This document shows, piece after piece, positions 47,591 to 57,912 of a stretch of 64,000 nt of DNA. Position numbers and translations under genes: made by a program. Under the pieces are notes generated by a model that saw nothing but the letters and a program-made list of their open reading frames with translations, had not been told where the DNA came from and made no database searches. Position 1 is the first letter of the stretch, and every line of letters begins with the position of its first letter. Source of the stretch: Xanthomonas sp. CFBP 8443 (lineage in GTDB: Bacteria; Pseudomonadota; Gammaproteobacteria; Xanthomonadales; Xanthomonadaceae); the NCBI RefSeq assembly GCF_025666195.1, contig NZ_CP102592.1:620001-684000 (forward strand). Direction: 5' to 3'.

Positions 47591-48219
47591 TCGAGCGTCT
47601 GATCGCCCGCGGCTGCAGCGCCGCGATCCGCACCCTGACCGGCGCGCGTGCGTTCTGGCGCGGCTGCATGCCGTCCAGCGAACGCCGCGTGTACTACGGC
47701 AACCACGCCAGCCACGGCGACTTCGTGCTGATCTGGTCGTCGCTGCCGGCGTCGCTGCGGCGCGAGGTGCGGCCGGTGGCCGCGGCCGACTACTGGCAGC
47801 GCGACGCGCTGCGCCGCTACCTGATCCATGCGGTGTTCAACGGCGTGCTGATCGAGCGCGAGGCCGCGCAGCGCACCCGCGATCCGATCGATTGCCTGTG
47901 CGAAGCGGTCGACGGCGGCGGCTCGCTGATCCTGTTCCCGGAAGGCACCCGCAACACCGACGAAGGCGTGCTGCCGTTCAAGAGCGGCATCTACCACCTG
48001 GCGCGGCACCGGCCGGAACTGGAATTCGTGCCGGTGTGGATCGACAACCTGAAACGGGTGATGCCCAAGGGCAAGTGGCTGCCGCTGCCGCTGCTGTGCA
48101 CCACCACCTTCGGCGCGCCGCTGCGGCTGGACGCTGGCGAGGACAAGCAGGCGTTCCTGGAGCGCACGCGCGCGGCGCTGCTGGCGCTGTCGCCGGAACA
48201 GATGGAGGCCGCGCGATGA
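47587..48219 (+). CDS. PlsC-type acyltransferase (operon gene 7)
   Basis: 210 aa soluble or membrane-associated enzyme. YYGNHASHGDFVLIW is the NHx4D box, LILFPEGTRNTDEGVLPFKSGIYHLA contains the FPEGTR motif and substrate Gly. It would acylate a lysophosphatidate or a related lipid, the precursor step to CDP-diacylglycerol. The ATG at 47587 is in ATGA overlap with gene 6; a GTG two codons earlier is less likely. Confidence 0.9.
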   Translation: MIERLIARGCSAAIRTLTGARAFWRGCMPSSERRVYYGNHASHGDFVLIWSSLPASLRREVRPVAAADYWQRDALRRYLIHAVFNGVLIEREAAQRTRDPIDCLCEAVDGGGSLILFPEGTRNTDEGVLPFKSGIYHLARHRPELEFVPVWIDNLKRVMPKGKWLPLPLLCTTTFGAPLRLDAGEDKQAFLERTRAALLALSPEQMEAAR

Positions 48220-49190
48220 ATCCGATCGCCTTCAGCGACCATCTGCAGCAATCCTCGCTGCGCCAGCAGACCATCTGGCTGTTCCTCGGCATCGCCGCGG
48301 TGTTGCTGCTGGCCACGCTGATCTCCGAGACGCTGCGCTGGCGCGCGCGCGAACGCCCGACCGCGGTGCTGGACAACCTGGTCGCGCGGATCCGCGCATG
48401 GTGGGTGATGGCGGCGGTGGTGGCGCTGGCGTTCGTGTTCGGGCGCATCGGCGTGATCGTGCTGTTCGCGCTGGTGTCGCTGTTCGCGCTGCGCGAGTTC
48501 ATCACCCTGGCGCCGACCCGGCGCGGCGATTACTACGCGTTGCTGGCCGCGTTCTACATCGTGCTGCCGTGGCAGTACTGGCTGGTGTGGAGCGGCTGGT
48601 ATGGCCTGTACACGCTGCTGATCCCGGTCTACGCGTTCCTGGTGCTGCCGATCCTGGCCACCATTGGCGGCGACACCACACGCTACCTGGAACGCACCGC
48701 CAAGGTGCAGTGGGGGCTGATGATCTGCGTGTTCTGCATCTCGCACGTGCCGGCGCTGCTGAACCTGGAGATCCCCGGCTACGAAGGCCGCAACCTGCTG
48801 CTGTTCGCGTTCCTGGTGATCGTGGTGCAGTCCTCGGACGTGCTGCAGTACGTGTGGGGCAAGCTGATCGGCAAGCACCTGATCGCGCCGAAGCTGTCGC
48901 CGTCCAAGACCGTGGAAGGTTTCGTCGGCGGCCTGCTGTCGGCGAGCCTGCTCGGCGCGGCGCTGTGGTGGATCACCCCGTTCTCGCCGCTGCAGGCGTT
49001 CGCGCTGGCGCTGGTGGCCAACCTGATGGGCTTCTTCGGCGGCCTGGTGATGTCGGCGATCAAGCGCGACCGCGGCATCAAGGATTGGGGCCACATGATC
49101 GAAGGCCACGGCGGCGTGCTCGACCGGCTGGACTCGGTGTGCTTCGCCGCGCCGGTGTTTTTCCACTTGATCCGGTATGGATGGGTGTGA
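48216..49190 (+). CDS. phosphatidate cytidylyltransferase, CdsA/YnbB-like (operon gene 8)
   Basis: 324 aa, eight or so transmembrane helices. The C-terminal signature reads KLSPSKTVEGFVGGLL and later DRGIKDWGHMIEGHGGVLDRLDSVCF, matching the CDP-diglyceride synthase signature S-x-[LIVMF]-K-R-x4-K-D-x-G-x2-P-G-H-G-G with changes. It makes CDP-diacylglycerol, the donor that genes 1 and 6 could use. Last gene; a strong terminator follows at 49352. Confidence 0.9.
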   Translation: MNPIAFSDHLQQSSLRQQTIWLFLGIAAVLLLATLISETLRWRARERPTAVLDNLVARIRAWWVMAAVVALAFVFGRIGVIVLFALVSLFALREFITLAPTRRGDYYALLAAFYIVLPWQYWLVWSGWYGLYTLLIPVYAFLVLPILATIGGDTTRYLERTAKVQWGLMICVFCISHVPALLNLEIPGYEGRNLLLFAFLVIVVQSSDVLQYVWGKLIGKHLIAPKLSPSKTVEGFVGGLLSASLLGAALWWITPFSPLQAFALALVANLMGFFGGLVMSAIKRDRGIKDWGHMIEGHGGVLDRLDSVCFAAPVFFHLIRYGWV

Positions 49191-49194
49191 GTGG

Positions 49195-49238
49195 AACTCG
49201 GGACTCGGGACTCGGGACTCGGGACTCGGGACTCGGGA
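49195..49238. repeat. (GGACTCG)n heptamer array
   Basis: Five full GGACTCG units from 49201, preceded by AACTCG and followed by GGATT. It starts 5 nt after the operon's last stop and is the reverse complement of the array at 49436-49510. Confidence 0.9.
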
Positions 49239-49269
49239 TTTTCGCAAGTTCGCCGCATTTGCGCTGTTC

Positions 49270-49328
49270 TGTGGGAGGGGCTTCGACGCGTTGCCGGTAA
49301 GGCGTCGGGGCTGAAGCCCCTCCTACAG
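49270..49328. repeat. variant REP-like hairpin (GGAGGGGCTTC type)
   Basis: TGTGGGAGGGGCTTCGACGCG...CGTCGGGGCTGAAGCCCCTCCTACAG: imperfect inverted repeat related to the GGAGCGGCTTCAGCC family with GGGG replacing GCGG. Confidence 0.75.
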
Positions 49329-49351
49329 AAAAGCGGTTGGGCTATAGCCAC

Positions 49352-49388
49352 AAAAAAGGCCGCTTTTTCTTAAAAAGCGGCCTTTTTT
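49352..49388. terminator. 17-bp perfect bidirectional terminator
   Basis: AAAAAAGGCCGCTTTTT-CTT-AAAAAGCGGCCTTTTTT: a GC core with A/T tracts on both sides. It serves both the plus-strand lipid operon and the minus-strand fis gene. Confidence 0.9.
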
Positions 49389-49435
49389 GCATCAAATCGC
49401 TTGACGGGAATTTGCTCCGGCACATCATCCTGCCG

Positions 49436-49510
49436 TCCCGAGTCCCGAGTCCCGAGTCCCGAGTCCCGAGTCCCGAGTCCCGAGTCCCGAGTCCCGAGTC
49501 CCGAGTCCCG
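49436..49510. repeat. (TCCCGAG)10 heptamer array
   Basis: Ten perfect tandem TCCCGAG units plus a partial eleventh, the longest array in the window, ending 4 nt before the fis stop codon. The ~80 bp to its left match the sequence left of the array at 56440. Confidence 0.95.
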
Positions 49511-49513
49511 GCC

Positions 49514-50834
<1,321 letters not shown>

Positions 50835-50919
50835 GCGCGGGGACGGCGGCGGCGGCAACGAGAGCGCTATTCAAGCACGCGCGGGAACGGACTGCAGGGC
50901 CGGGCGGCATTCCCGCGTC

Positions 50920-50988
50920 CTGTAGGAGCGGGAATGCCGCGACAGGCACTCCGGTCAGCTCCGTGTCGCGGCTGAAGCCGCTCCTACA
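50920..50988. repeat. asymmetric REP-like repeat pair
   Basis: Left arm TGTAGGAGCGGGAATGCCGCGACA is a variant of the right arm TGTCGCGGCTGAAGCCGCTCCTACA, so the outer GTAGGAGCGG and inner CGCGACA parts pair while the middle differs. Located between the DUF3426 gene and the XRE gene. Confidence 0.75.
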
Positions 50989-51021
50989 AGGGCGCGCGGA
51001 CGCGGCTTGGGTGTGCGCCGC

Positions 51022-51390
51022 TCAGCGCCGCTTCCGGCCGGCGCCGATTAGGTCCAGCAGGCCGGCGCGCTGGCGCGGGCTCAGGGTCTCGAAGCCGTCG
51101 AGCAGGCGCGCCTGCTGGTCGGACAGCTGCCGGTAGTGCGCGGCTTCCTCGGCCACGGACAGCGGTTCGCCGAACACGCGTTCGCCGCGGCCGGTGGCCA
51201 GGTATTCGAAGGTCAGCCCGCTGCGGCGGGCCAGTGCGATGAGGTGTTCCACCGCCGGCGCGGTGCCGTCGGCCATCTCCCACTGCGCCACGGCGCTGCG
51301 GGTCACCGCCAGGTCCAGCGCCAGCGCTTCCTGGGTGAGACCGGTCAGCTTGCGCGCCTCGCGCACCCGTTCGTACAGCTTGCTGCTCAC
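51022..51390 (-). CDS. XRE-family transcriptional regulator
   Basis: 122 aa from GTG 51390 with GGAGG five bases upstream. HTH_3 domain (residues ~5-60): LTGLTQEALALDLAVTRSAVAQWE, then a short helical tail (RQLSDQQARLLDGFETLSPRQRAGLLDLIG) likely for dimerisation. Longer starts run across a palindromic operator and are unlikely. It is divergent from a membrane protein gene; autoregulation through the palindrome at 51472 is plausible. Confidence 0.87.
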   Translation of the reverse strand: MSSKLYERVREARKLTGLTQEALALDLAVTRSAVAQWEMADGTAPAVEHLIALARRSGLTFEYLATGRGERVFGEPLSVAEEAAHYRQLSDQQARLLDGFETLSPRQRAGLLDLIGAGRKRR

Positions 51391-51471
51391 GCTCACCTCC
51401 GCAGGGGAGGCGAGATATAGCCGCGTCGACTGGAGAAGTTGGTTCGTACGGCTTTCAATCGCCGCTTTGTT

Positions 51472-51486
51472 GTTGATACTGTCAAC
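51472..51486. promoter_or_regulatory. palindromic operator candidate in the XRE/membrane-protein divergent gap
   Basis: GTTGA-TACTG-TCAAC, a perfect 5-bp inverted repeat with 5-nt spacer, containing a TTGACA on the minus strand. Such palindromes are typical of XRE repressor sites. It lies 82 nt from the XRE start and 65 nt from the divergent ATG. Confidence 0.5.
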
Positions 51487-51550
51487 CGTGACGGGTGGGC
51501 GTGGTGAAGATGCGCGCCGCCCGCCGCCTATTGCCCAGACGACCGCTGCC

Positions 51551-52036
51551 ATGGACCAGGACGCGCCGATGCACATGCAGGATGCCCACCCGCGGGACGC
51601 CCGCCACCCCCGTTTCGCCCGCGCGCCGCTGTGCGCGCAGCGCCGCCCGCGGCCGCCGCCGGGGATCGGCGTGCGCCGCTACCGGATCTGGGCCGACGCC
51701 AGCGAGGGCCGCCGCGCGGTCAGGCAGGGCTGGTCGTGGCAGGTGTTCGCGCTGCCGTATCCACCCGCGCCGCCGGCGCGGCTGCCGGTGGCGCTATGGC
51801 TGCTGCCGCATGCCGCGGCCTGGATCGTCCTGGTGCAGGCGCTGGGCGCAGCGGCGATGTTCGCCCTGGCGCTGGAGCTGGCCTGGCGGCTGCCGCAGGC
51901 GTGGCGCGGCCATCGCTGGCACGAACGCCGCCTGCGCGCACAGGGCTGGCGGCCGCGCGCGCGGGTGCTGGCGATCCACGCCGAGGCGGCGCTGCTGACG
52001 GTGGCGATCCGCAGCCTGGCCGCAGGGTCGCGCTGA
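51551..52036 (+). CDS. hypothetical protein with two transmembrane helices
   Basis: 161 aa. Basic N-terminal ~65 residues (RYRIWADASEGRRAVRQGWSWQVFALPYPP), then two hydrophobic segments (LPVALWLLPHAAAWIVLVQALGAAAMFALALELAWRL) and an Arg-rich end with a further hydrophobic stretch. No recognised family. The start at ATG 51551 has only CGCTGCC upstream, a weak ribosome site, so the N-terminus is uncertain. It is divergent from the XRE gene and converges with prmA. Confidence 0.6.
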   Translation: MDQDAPMHMQDAHPRDARHPRFARAPLCAQRRPRPPPGIGVRRYRIWADASEGRRAVRQGWSWQVFALPYPPAPPARLPVALWLLPHAAAWIVLVQALGAAAMFALALELAWRLPQAWRGHRWHERRLRAQGWRPRARVLAIHAEAALLTVAIRSLAAGSR

Positions 52037-52082
52037 ACCCATCGGCCTGCACGGCCGGGGGAAAAACGGCGGCGTGCCGACC

Positions 52083-53003
<921 letters not shown>

Positions 53004-53207
53004 CGGTCGGGCACAAGGAGGAATGAGCGCGCATCTTAGACGACCGCCGCGGCCGCTCGACCACGCCGCCGCCGCGCCCAGGCTGCGCCTGCGGCCGCTC
53101 CCGTATGTCGTGGGCCGCCATCGGCTGCGCTAGACTGCGACATTGCGCGGCCGCCGGTTCCAAGGGCTTGCCGCCATTGCCGCCTGTCGCCCTCATCGCC
53201 TCCGCGC

Positions 53208-54140
53208 ATGTCCCTCGCCGTGTCCCGCAAAACCTGGCTGTTGCTGGCGCCCGCTGCGCTGCTGCTCGGCGTGGTCGCGTATCGCGCCGCGCTGCCGGTG
53301 GCCGCGCCGGCGCCGGCCGCCGCCACGGCAATGGCGATGGCGACGCCCGACGCCGTGGCGGTGCCGACCCAGGACCGCCGGCGGTCGACGTCGGTGCAGG
53401 CGCTGCCGCTCGACCGCCGCGCCGCGCTGGAGCGCAGTCCCGACCTGTACCGCTCGGCGCAGCAGCTGTCCGCCGCCGTGGCCCAGGGCGATGCCGACGC
53501 GTCCTGGCTGCTCAGCCGCATCTACGACTATTGCGCCGGCTATGCGATGGACCCGGCCGGCTTCGCCGCCGACACCCGCGCGATCGACGCGGCGCGGCTG
53601 CCGACCTCGGCACGCATGGTCGCCGCGCGCGCGCGGGTCGGCAGCCGCTGCGCCGGCTTCGTGCCCGGCGACGGCTTGACCCGCCAAGCCATCGTCGCCC
53701 AGCGCGTGCAGGCCGCGCGCGGCGGCAACCTGGCCGCCGAGGCGGCGCTGCTGGCGCTGGGGCAGCCCTTGCAGCCCTCGGCCGACTACAAGCGCGACCT
53801 GGTCGAACGGGTCCGCGCCTCCGGCGATCCCGATGCGTACATGGCACTGGCGCCGGCGATGGGCCTAGCCGCCAGCGGCGACGACAGCCTGGACGAGCGC
53901 ATCGCCGGCACCGCCTTCACCGAATTGGCCTGGCAACTGGCGGCATGCCGGCTGGGGCTGGATTGTGGCCCGGACAGCGAGTTGATGACCCGCTATTGCG
54001 CCAACGGCGGGATCTGCGCGCAGGACCCGACCCAGGATTTCAGCAGTTTTGTTTTCGACGCCGCGGTGCCGCGGCAAGGCACGGACACGATGAACGACAT
54101 GGTCAACCGTCTGGTAGGCAGGACAGGAGCAGGCTCATGA
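53208..54140 (+). CDS. hypothetical membrane-anchored helical protein
   Basis: 310 aa. N-terminal membrane anchor or signal (MSLAVSRKTWLLLAPAALLLGVVAYRAAL), a Pro/Ala linker, then a mostly helical domain with Sel1/TPR-like features (AAVAQGDADASWLLSRIYDYC; AARGGNLAAEAALLALGQPL). Cysteine pairs (YDYCAGY, SRCAGF, AACRLGLDCG, YCANGGICA) suggest disulfides outside the cytoplasm. No known family. Overlaps the next gene by 4 nt. Confidence 0.75.
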   Translation: MSLAVSRKTWLLLAPAALLLGVVAYRAALPVAAPAPAAATAMAMATPDAVAVPTQDRRRSTSVQALPLDRRAALERSPDLYRSAQQLSAAVAQGDADASWLLSRIYDYCAGYAMDPAGFAADTRAIDAARLPTSARMVAARARVGSRCAGFVPGDGLTRQAIVAQRVQAARGGNLAAEAALLALGQPLQPSADYKRDLVERVRASGDPDAYMALAPAMGLAASGDDSLDERIAGTAFTELAWQLAACRLGLDCGPDSELMTRYCANGGICAQDPTQDFSSFVFDAAVPRQGTDTMNDMVNRLVGRTGAGS

Positions 54141-54490
54141 AATACCGGCAATGGCTGCACGGCGCCAAGTTCTGGTTCTGGGTGCTGGCCCTGGTCGCCT
54201 ATTCGGCGGCGGCGGCCGGCTTGTTGCTGATCGACACCAGCGAGCAGCGCTACCGCGGCCTGTCCAAGGTCGAGCTGACCACCGCGCATGCCGCGCCCGA
54301 CCTGCGCCGCGCCGGCGCCGCACAGGTCGCGGCGATCTACCGCGCGCGCAGCGGCATGCCGTTCTCCACGCTGCCGCCCGGCAGCACCTTCCAGATCGTC
54401 TGGCCGGACGGCTCGACCGAGACGGTGATGATCGTCAGCCCGACCTCGAGCCTGGGCGCCGAGCCGGTGCAGGGGACCCAGGCAAAGTAG
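54137..54490 (+). CDS. small membrane-anchored hypothetical protein
   Basis: 117 aa. One N-terminal transmembrane helix (FWFWVLALVAYSAAAAGLLLI) and an ~80-residue extracytoplasmic part ending TFQIVWPDGSTETVMIVSPTSS. It begins in ATGA overlap with the 310-aa protein, so the two are probably made together and may interact. No recognised domain. Just after the stop lies GGGATTCGGGATTGGGGATTCG (split here only for description), a degenerate relative of the heptamer arrays. Confidence 0.75.
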   Translation: MKYRQWLHGAKFWFWVLALVAYSAAAAGLLLIDTSEQRYRGLSKVELTTAHAAPDLRRAGAAQVAAIYRARSGMPFSTLPPGSTFQIVWPDGSTETVMIVSPTSSLGAEPVQGTQAK

Positions 54491-54587
54491 CCGGGATTCG
54501 GGATTGGGGATTCGCAAAGGCGGGTCTCCGGTTCCGATCTGTTAGTGCTGCCTGACGTGCCAACGCTCGCGGCGCCGCGCGGTACAG

Positions 54588-55331
54588 CTAGCGCTGTTCG
54601 GACAGCGCCACGGCATCGGCGCCGGCCGGAAAATGCAGTCGCTCGGACACGTCGTTGGCCGCTTGCCAAATCGCCTGGGCGACGTCGCTCGCCGTGGTCA
54701 CCGCCGCCGGTTGGCCCAGGCGCGAGAACACTTCGTGGGCAAACGGCGCGTAGGCGTCGGGGATCAGGCCCTGCATGCGCTGCTGCCCGTTGGCGGTGAA
54801 CCGGGTGGACGGACCGTAGCCGGGTTCCACCAGCTTGACCCGCACGCCGAACGCCTGCAGTTCGTGGCGCAGCGACGCGGTGAAGCCCTGCACCGCGGTC
54901 TTGCTCGCCGTGTACGCGGCCACCAGCGGGAACGGCGCGAGCGTGGCGCTGGAGGTCACGTTGACGATGACGCCCGCGGCGCGCTCGCGGAACCGGGGAA
55001 TCGCGGCCTGGCACATCGCCATGACGCCGAAGGTGTTGGTCTCGAACACCTCGCGCACGGTCGCCATCGGCGTGGCCTCGAACGCGCCGAACAGCCCGAT
55101 GCCGGCATTGTTGACGAGCGCGTCAATGGGGCCGGCCGCCTCCAGCGCCCGCGCGATGCTGTCGGGCTGCGTCACGTCCAGCGCCAGCATGCGCAGCTCG
55201 GGCGAGGCCGGCAGCAGCGCCGGGTGCGGCTGGCGCATGGTGGCCACGACGTTCCAGCCTTGGGCCAGGAAGTGGCGCGCGGTTTCCAGGCCGTAGCCGG
55301 AGGAGCAGCCAGTGATCAGGACGCTCTTCAT
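54588..55331 (-). CDS. short-chain dehydrogenase/reductase
   Basis: 247 aa. NAD(P)-binding TGCSSGYG (residues ~7-14), NNAGIG, catalytic Ser in VTSSATL, and Y-x3-K in AYTASKTAV. The start at ATG 55331 has GGAG with a 6-nt spacer; an in-frame ATG at 55343 is less supported. Divergent from an AraC-type regulator 100 nt away that probably controls it. The substrate is unknown. Confidence 0.92.
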   Translation of the reverse strand: MKSVLITGCSSGYGLETARHFLAQGWNVVATMRQPHPALLPASPELRMLALDVTQPDSIARALEAAGPIDALVNNAGIGLFGAFEATPMATVREVFETNTFGVMAMCQAAIPRFRERAAGVIVNVTSSATLAPFPLVAAYTASKTAVQGFTASLRHELQAFGVRVKLVEPGYGPSTRFTANGQQRMQGLIPDAYAPFAHEVFSRLGQPAAVTTASDVAQAIWQAANDVSERLHFPAGADAVALSEQR

Positions 55332-55431
55332 TTCGTTCTCCAAGAGTGAGTGGACTCGGGAAGAAACGATAGGCCAGCCGCCTCGGATGATCGATAATGC
55401 AGAATCCGTTTTGTTTTAGCCAAAGTCCGAA

Positions 55432-56325
55432 ATGCATGATCCGCTTTCCGACGTCGTCCGCCTGCTCCACCCCCGCGCGGTGTTCGCCAACCTCATCAGC
55501 GGCAAGGGCAACTGGGCGGTGCGCTATGCCGAGTACGGGCAACCGGGGTTCTGCATCGTCCTGGAAGGCACCGCCGTGCTGGCGGTGGACGGGCATGCGC
55601 CGGTCACGATCGGCGCCGGCGATTTCGTGCTGCTGCCGACCACGCCGGCGTTCACGCTCTCCAGCCTGGTGCCGGCGCCGCCGGTGTTCATCGATCCGAA
55701 GATCGTCCCCGGCGGGCAGGGCGAACGGCGCCATGGCGATCCGGACGGCGCGCCGGACATGCGCTCGTTGGGCGGCGCGTTCGAGTTCGACGGCGCCCAT
55801 GCCGGGCTGCTGGTTTCGCTGCTGCCGGCGGTGGTCCATGTGCGCGGCGCGGGCCGCCTGATGCAGCTGGTGCAGATGGTGGGCGAGGAATACCAGGACC
55901 GGAAGCCGGGCAACGACTACATGCTGTCCCGGCTGGTCGAGATGCTGCTGGTCGAGGCCATGCGCTGGACGACGGCCGGCAGCGCGCCGCCGGGCCTGCT
56001 GCGCGGCCTGGGCGACGAACGGCTGGCGCTGGCGCTCAAGCAGATCCACGGGCGCATCGACCACGCCTGGACCGTGGGCGAACTGGCGCGCGCGGCGGCG
56101 CTGTCGCGCTCGACGTTCTTCGAGCGGTTCACCCGCACCGTCGGCGTGCCGCCGATGGAGTACGTGCTGGCCTGGCGCATGCAGGTGGCCAAGGACCTGC
56201 TGCGGCGCGGCGGATCGAGCGTGGCCGAGGTCGCCGAACGCATCGGCTACGGCTCCACCAGCGCCTTCAGCGTCGCCTTCAGCCGGCAGGTGGGCGCACC
56301 GCCGAGCCGCTATGCGAAAGCCTGA
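55432..56325 (+). CDS. AraC-family regulator with an N-terminal cupin
   Basis: 297 aa. Residues ~1-180 are a cupin_6-type sensor (GFCIVLEGTAVLAVDGHAPVTIGAGDFVLLP), followed by two AraC helix-turn-helix motifs (TVGELARAAALSRSTFFERF and SVAEVAERIGYGSTSAFSVAF). Regulators of this subtype often sit beside, and control, an oxidoreductase gene as here. The effector is not known. Confidence 0.92.
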   Translation: MHDPLSDVVRLLHPRAVFANLISGKGNWAVRYAEYGQPGFCIVLEGTAVLAVDGHAPVTIGAGDFVLLPTTPAFTLSSLVPAPPVFIDPKIVPGGQGERRHGDPDGAPDMRSLGGAFEFDGAHAGLLVSLLPAVVHVRGAGRLMQLVQMVGEEYQDRKPGNDYMLSRLVEMLLVEAMRWTTAGSAPPGLLRGLGDERLALALKQIHGRIDHAWTVGELARAAALSRSTFFERFTRTVGVPPMEYVLAWRMQVAKDLLRRGGSSVAEVAERIGYGSTSAFSVAFSRQVGAPPSRYAKA

Positions 56326-56343
56326 CCAGGGGCGGCAGCCGTT

Positions 56344-56395
56344 GCGCTGAAACGAAAAAGCCGCCTTTTCTGCGGAAAAAGCGGCCCTTTTCGCC
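56344..56395. terminator. imperfect terminator hairpin between the AraC gene and accC
   Basis: CGAAAAAGCCGC...GCGGCCCTTTTCG with a bulged centre, A-rich left and T-rich right. It corresponds in position and sequence to the perfect 17-bp terminator at 49352 in the related gap. Confidence 0.6.
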
Positions 56396-56439
56396 TCAAA
56401 TCGCTTGACAGCGATTTCCCCCGGGACATCATCCTGCCG

Positions 56440-56507
56440 TCCCGAGTCCCGAGTCCCGAGTCCCGAGTCCCGAGTCCCGAGTCCCGAGTCCCGAGTCCCG
56501 AGTCCCG
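56440..56507. repeat. (TCCCGAG)9 heptamer array
   Basis: Nine tandem TCCCGAG units plus TCCCG, 9 nt from the accC stop. The preceding ~45 bp (AAATCGCTTGAC ... ACATCATCCTGCCG) match the segment before the array at 49436. Confidence 0.95.
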
Positions 56508-56515
56508 GCTCCACC

Positions 56516-57883
56516 TCAAACCAACGCGATCGACTTGTTCTTGCGCTCGGCCAGCCGCTTTTCCAGGTAGTGGATGTTTTGCCCGCCGGCCTGGAAGCCC
56601 TTGTCGCGCATGATCCGCTGCTGCAGCGGGATGTTGGTCTTGATCCCGTCCACCACCATCTCGCTCAGCGCCACGCGCATGCGCGCGATCGCGGTGTCGC
56701 GGTCGGGGCCGTGCACGATCAGCTTGCCGATCATCGAGTCGTAGTTCGGCGGCACCTTGTAGCCGCTGTAGATGTGCGTGTCCACGCGCACGCCGGGGCC
56801 GCCGGGCGGGTGGAAGCCGGTGATCAGGCCCGGGTTGGGCATGAACGTCTCCGGGTCCTCGGCATTGATGCGGCACTCGATCGCATGGCCGCGCAGCACG
56901 ATGTCGCTCTGCTTGATGCTCAGCTTCTGCCCGGCGGCGATGCGCAGCTGCTCGCAGACCAGGTCGATGCCGGTGATGCGCTCGGTGACCGGGTGCTCGA
57001 CCTGGATGCGCGTGTTCATTTCGATGAAGTAGAAGCTGCCGTTCTCGAACAGGAACTCGAAGGTGCCGGCGCCGCGGTAGCCGATGCGCACGCACGCGTC
57101 CACGCAGACCTTGCCGATCTCGTTGCGCAGCGCTTCGCTGATGCCCGGCGCCGGCGCTTCCTCCACCACCTTCTGGTGGCGGCGCTGCATCGAGCAGTCG
57201 CGCTCGCCCAGGTGGATGGCGTTGCCCTGGCCGTCGGCCAGCACCTGGATCTCCACGTGGCGCGGATTCTCCAGGAACTTCTCCATGTACACCTGGTCGT
57301 TGCTGAAAGCGGCCTTGGCCTCGGACTTGGTGGTCTCGATCGCCGCCTTCAGCGCCGCCTCCGAATGCACCACGCGCATGCCGCGGCCGCCGCCGCCGCC
57401 GGCCGCCTTGATGATCACCGGATAGCCGATCTCGCGCGCGACCTTGGTGTTGGCGACGATGTCGTCGCCCAGCGGGCCGCCCGAGCCGGGCACGCACGGC
57501 ACGCCGGCGGCCTTCATCGCGCGGATCGCCTCGACCTTGTCGCCCATCAGGCGGATGGTGTCGGCCTTGGGCCCGATGAAGATGAAGCCGGACTGCTCCA
57601 CGCGCTCGGCGAAGTCGGCGTTTTCCGACAGGAAGCCGTAGCCGGGATGGATGGCCTGCGCGTCGGTGACCTCGGCCGCGGCGATCAGTGCCGGGATGTT
57701 GAGGTAGCTCTCGGCCGAGGACGCCGGGCCGATGCACACCGACTCGTCGGCCATCGCCACGTGCTTGAGGTTGCGGTCGACGGTGGAATGCACCGCGACC
57801 GTGCGGATGCCGAGCGTGTGGCACGCGCGCAGGATGCGCAGCGCGATTTCGCCGCGATTGGCGATGACGACTTTATCTAGCAT
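56516..57883 (-). CDS. accC: acetyl-CoA carboxylase biotin carboxylase subunit
   Basis: 455 aa. [20 protein letters not shown], the ATP-grasp loop [31 protein letters not shown] and [14 protein letters not shown] are all intact. Carboxylates biotin on AccB, the first step of fatty-acid synthesis. ATG 57883 is the family start; upstream codons to 57961 are in a repeat. accB lies 144 nt upstream. Confidence 0.97.
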   Translation of the reverse strand: MLDKVVIANRGEIALRILRACHTLGIRTVAVHSTVDRNLKHVAMADESVCIGPASSAESYLNIPALIAAAEVTDAQAIHPGYGFLSENADFAERVEQSGFIFIGPKADTIRLMGDKVEAIRAMKAAGVPCVPGSGGPLGDDIVANTKVAREIGYPVIIKAAGGGGGRGMRVVHSEAALKAAIETTKSEAKAAFSNDQVYMEKFLENPRHVEIQVLADGQGNAIHLGERDCSMQRRHQKVVEEAPAPGISEALRNEIGKVCVDACVRIGYRGAGTFEFLFENGSFYFIEMNTRIQVEHPVTERITGIDLVCEQLRIAAGQKLSIKQSDIVLRGHAIECRINAEDPETFMPNPGLITGFHPPGGPGVRVDTHIYSGYKVPPNYDSMIGKLIVHGPDRDTAIARMRVALSEMVVDGIKTNIPLQQRIMRDKGFQAGGQNIHYLEKRLAERKNKSIALV

Positions 57884-57912
57884 TGGATGGGATTCCGGAC
57901 GCGGGGTTGTCT

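Larger units (their letters stand above)
49191..49513. other. repeat-rich gap between the lipid operon and fis
   Basis: No gene. In order: a (GGACTCG)5 array, a GGAGGGGCTTC hairpin of the REP-like type (49270-49328), a 17-bp bidirectional terminator, a conserved ~45-bp segment shared with the gap at 56.4 kb, and a (TCCCGAG)10 array. The two heptamer arrays are in opposite orientation. Confidence 0.7.

Noticed and set aside
49436..49510. CRISPR array
   Set aside because: The repeat unit is 7 bp with no spacers, and no cas genes are near.
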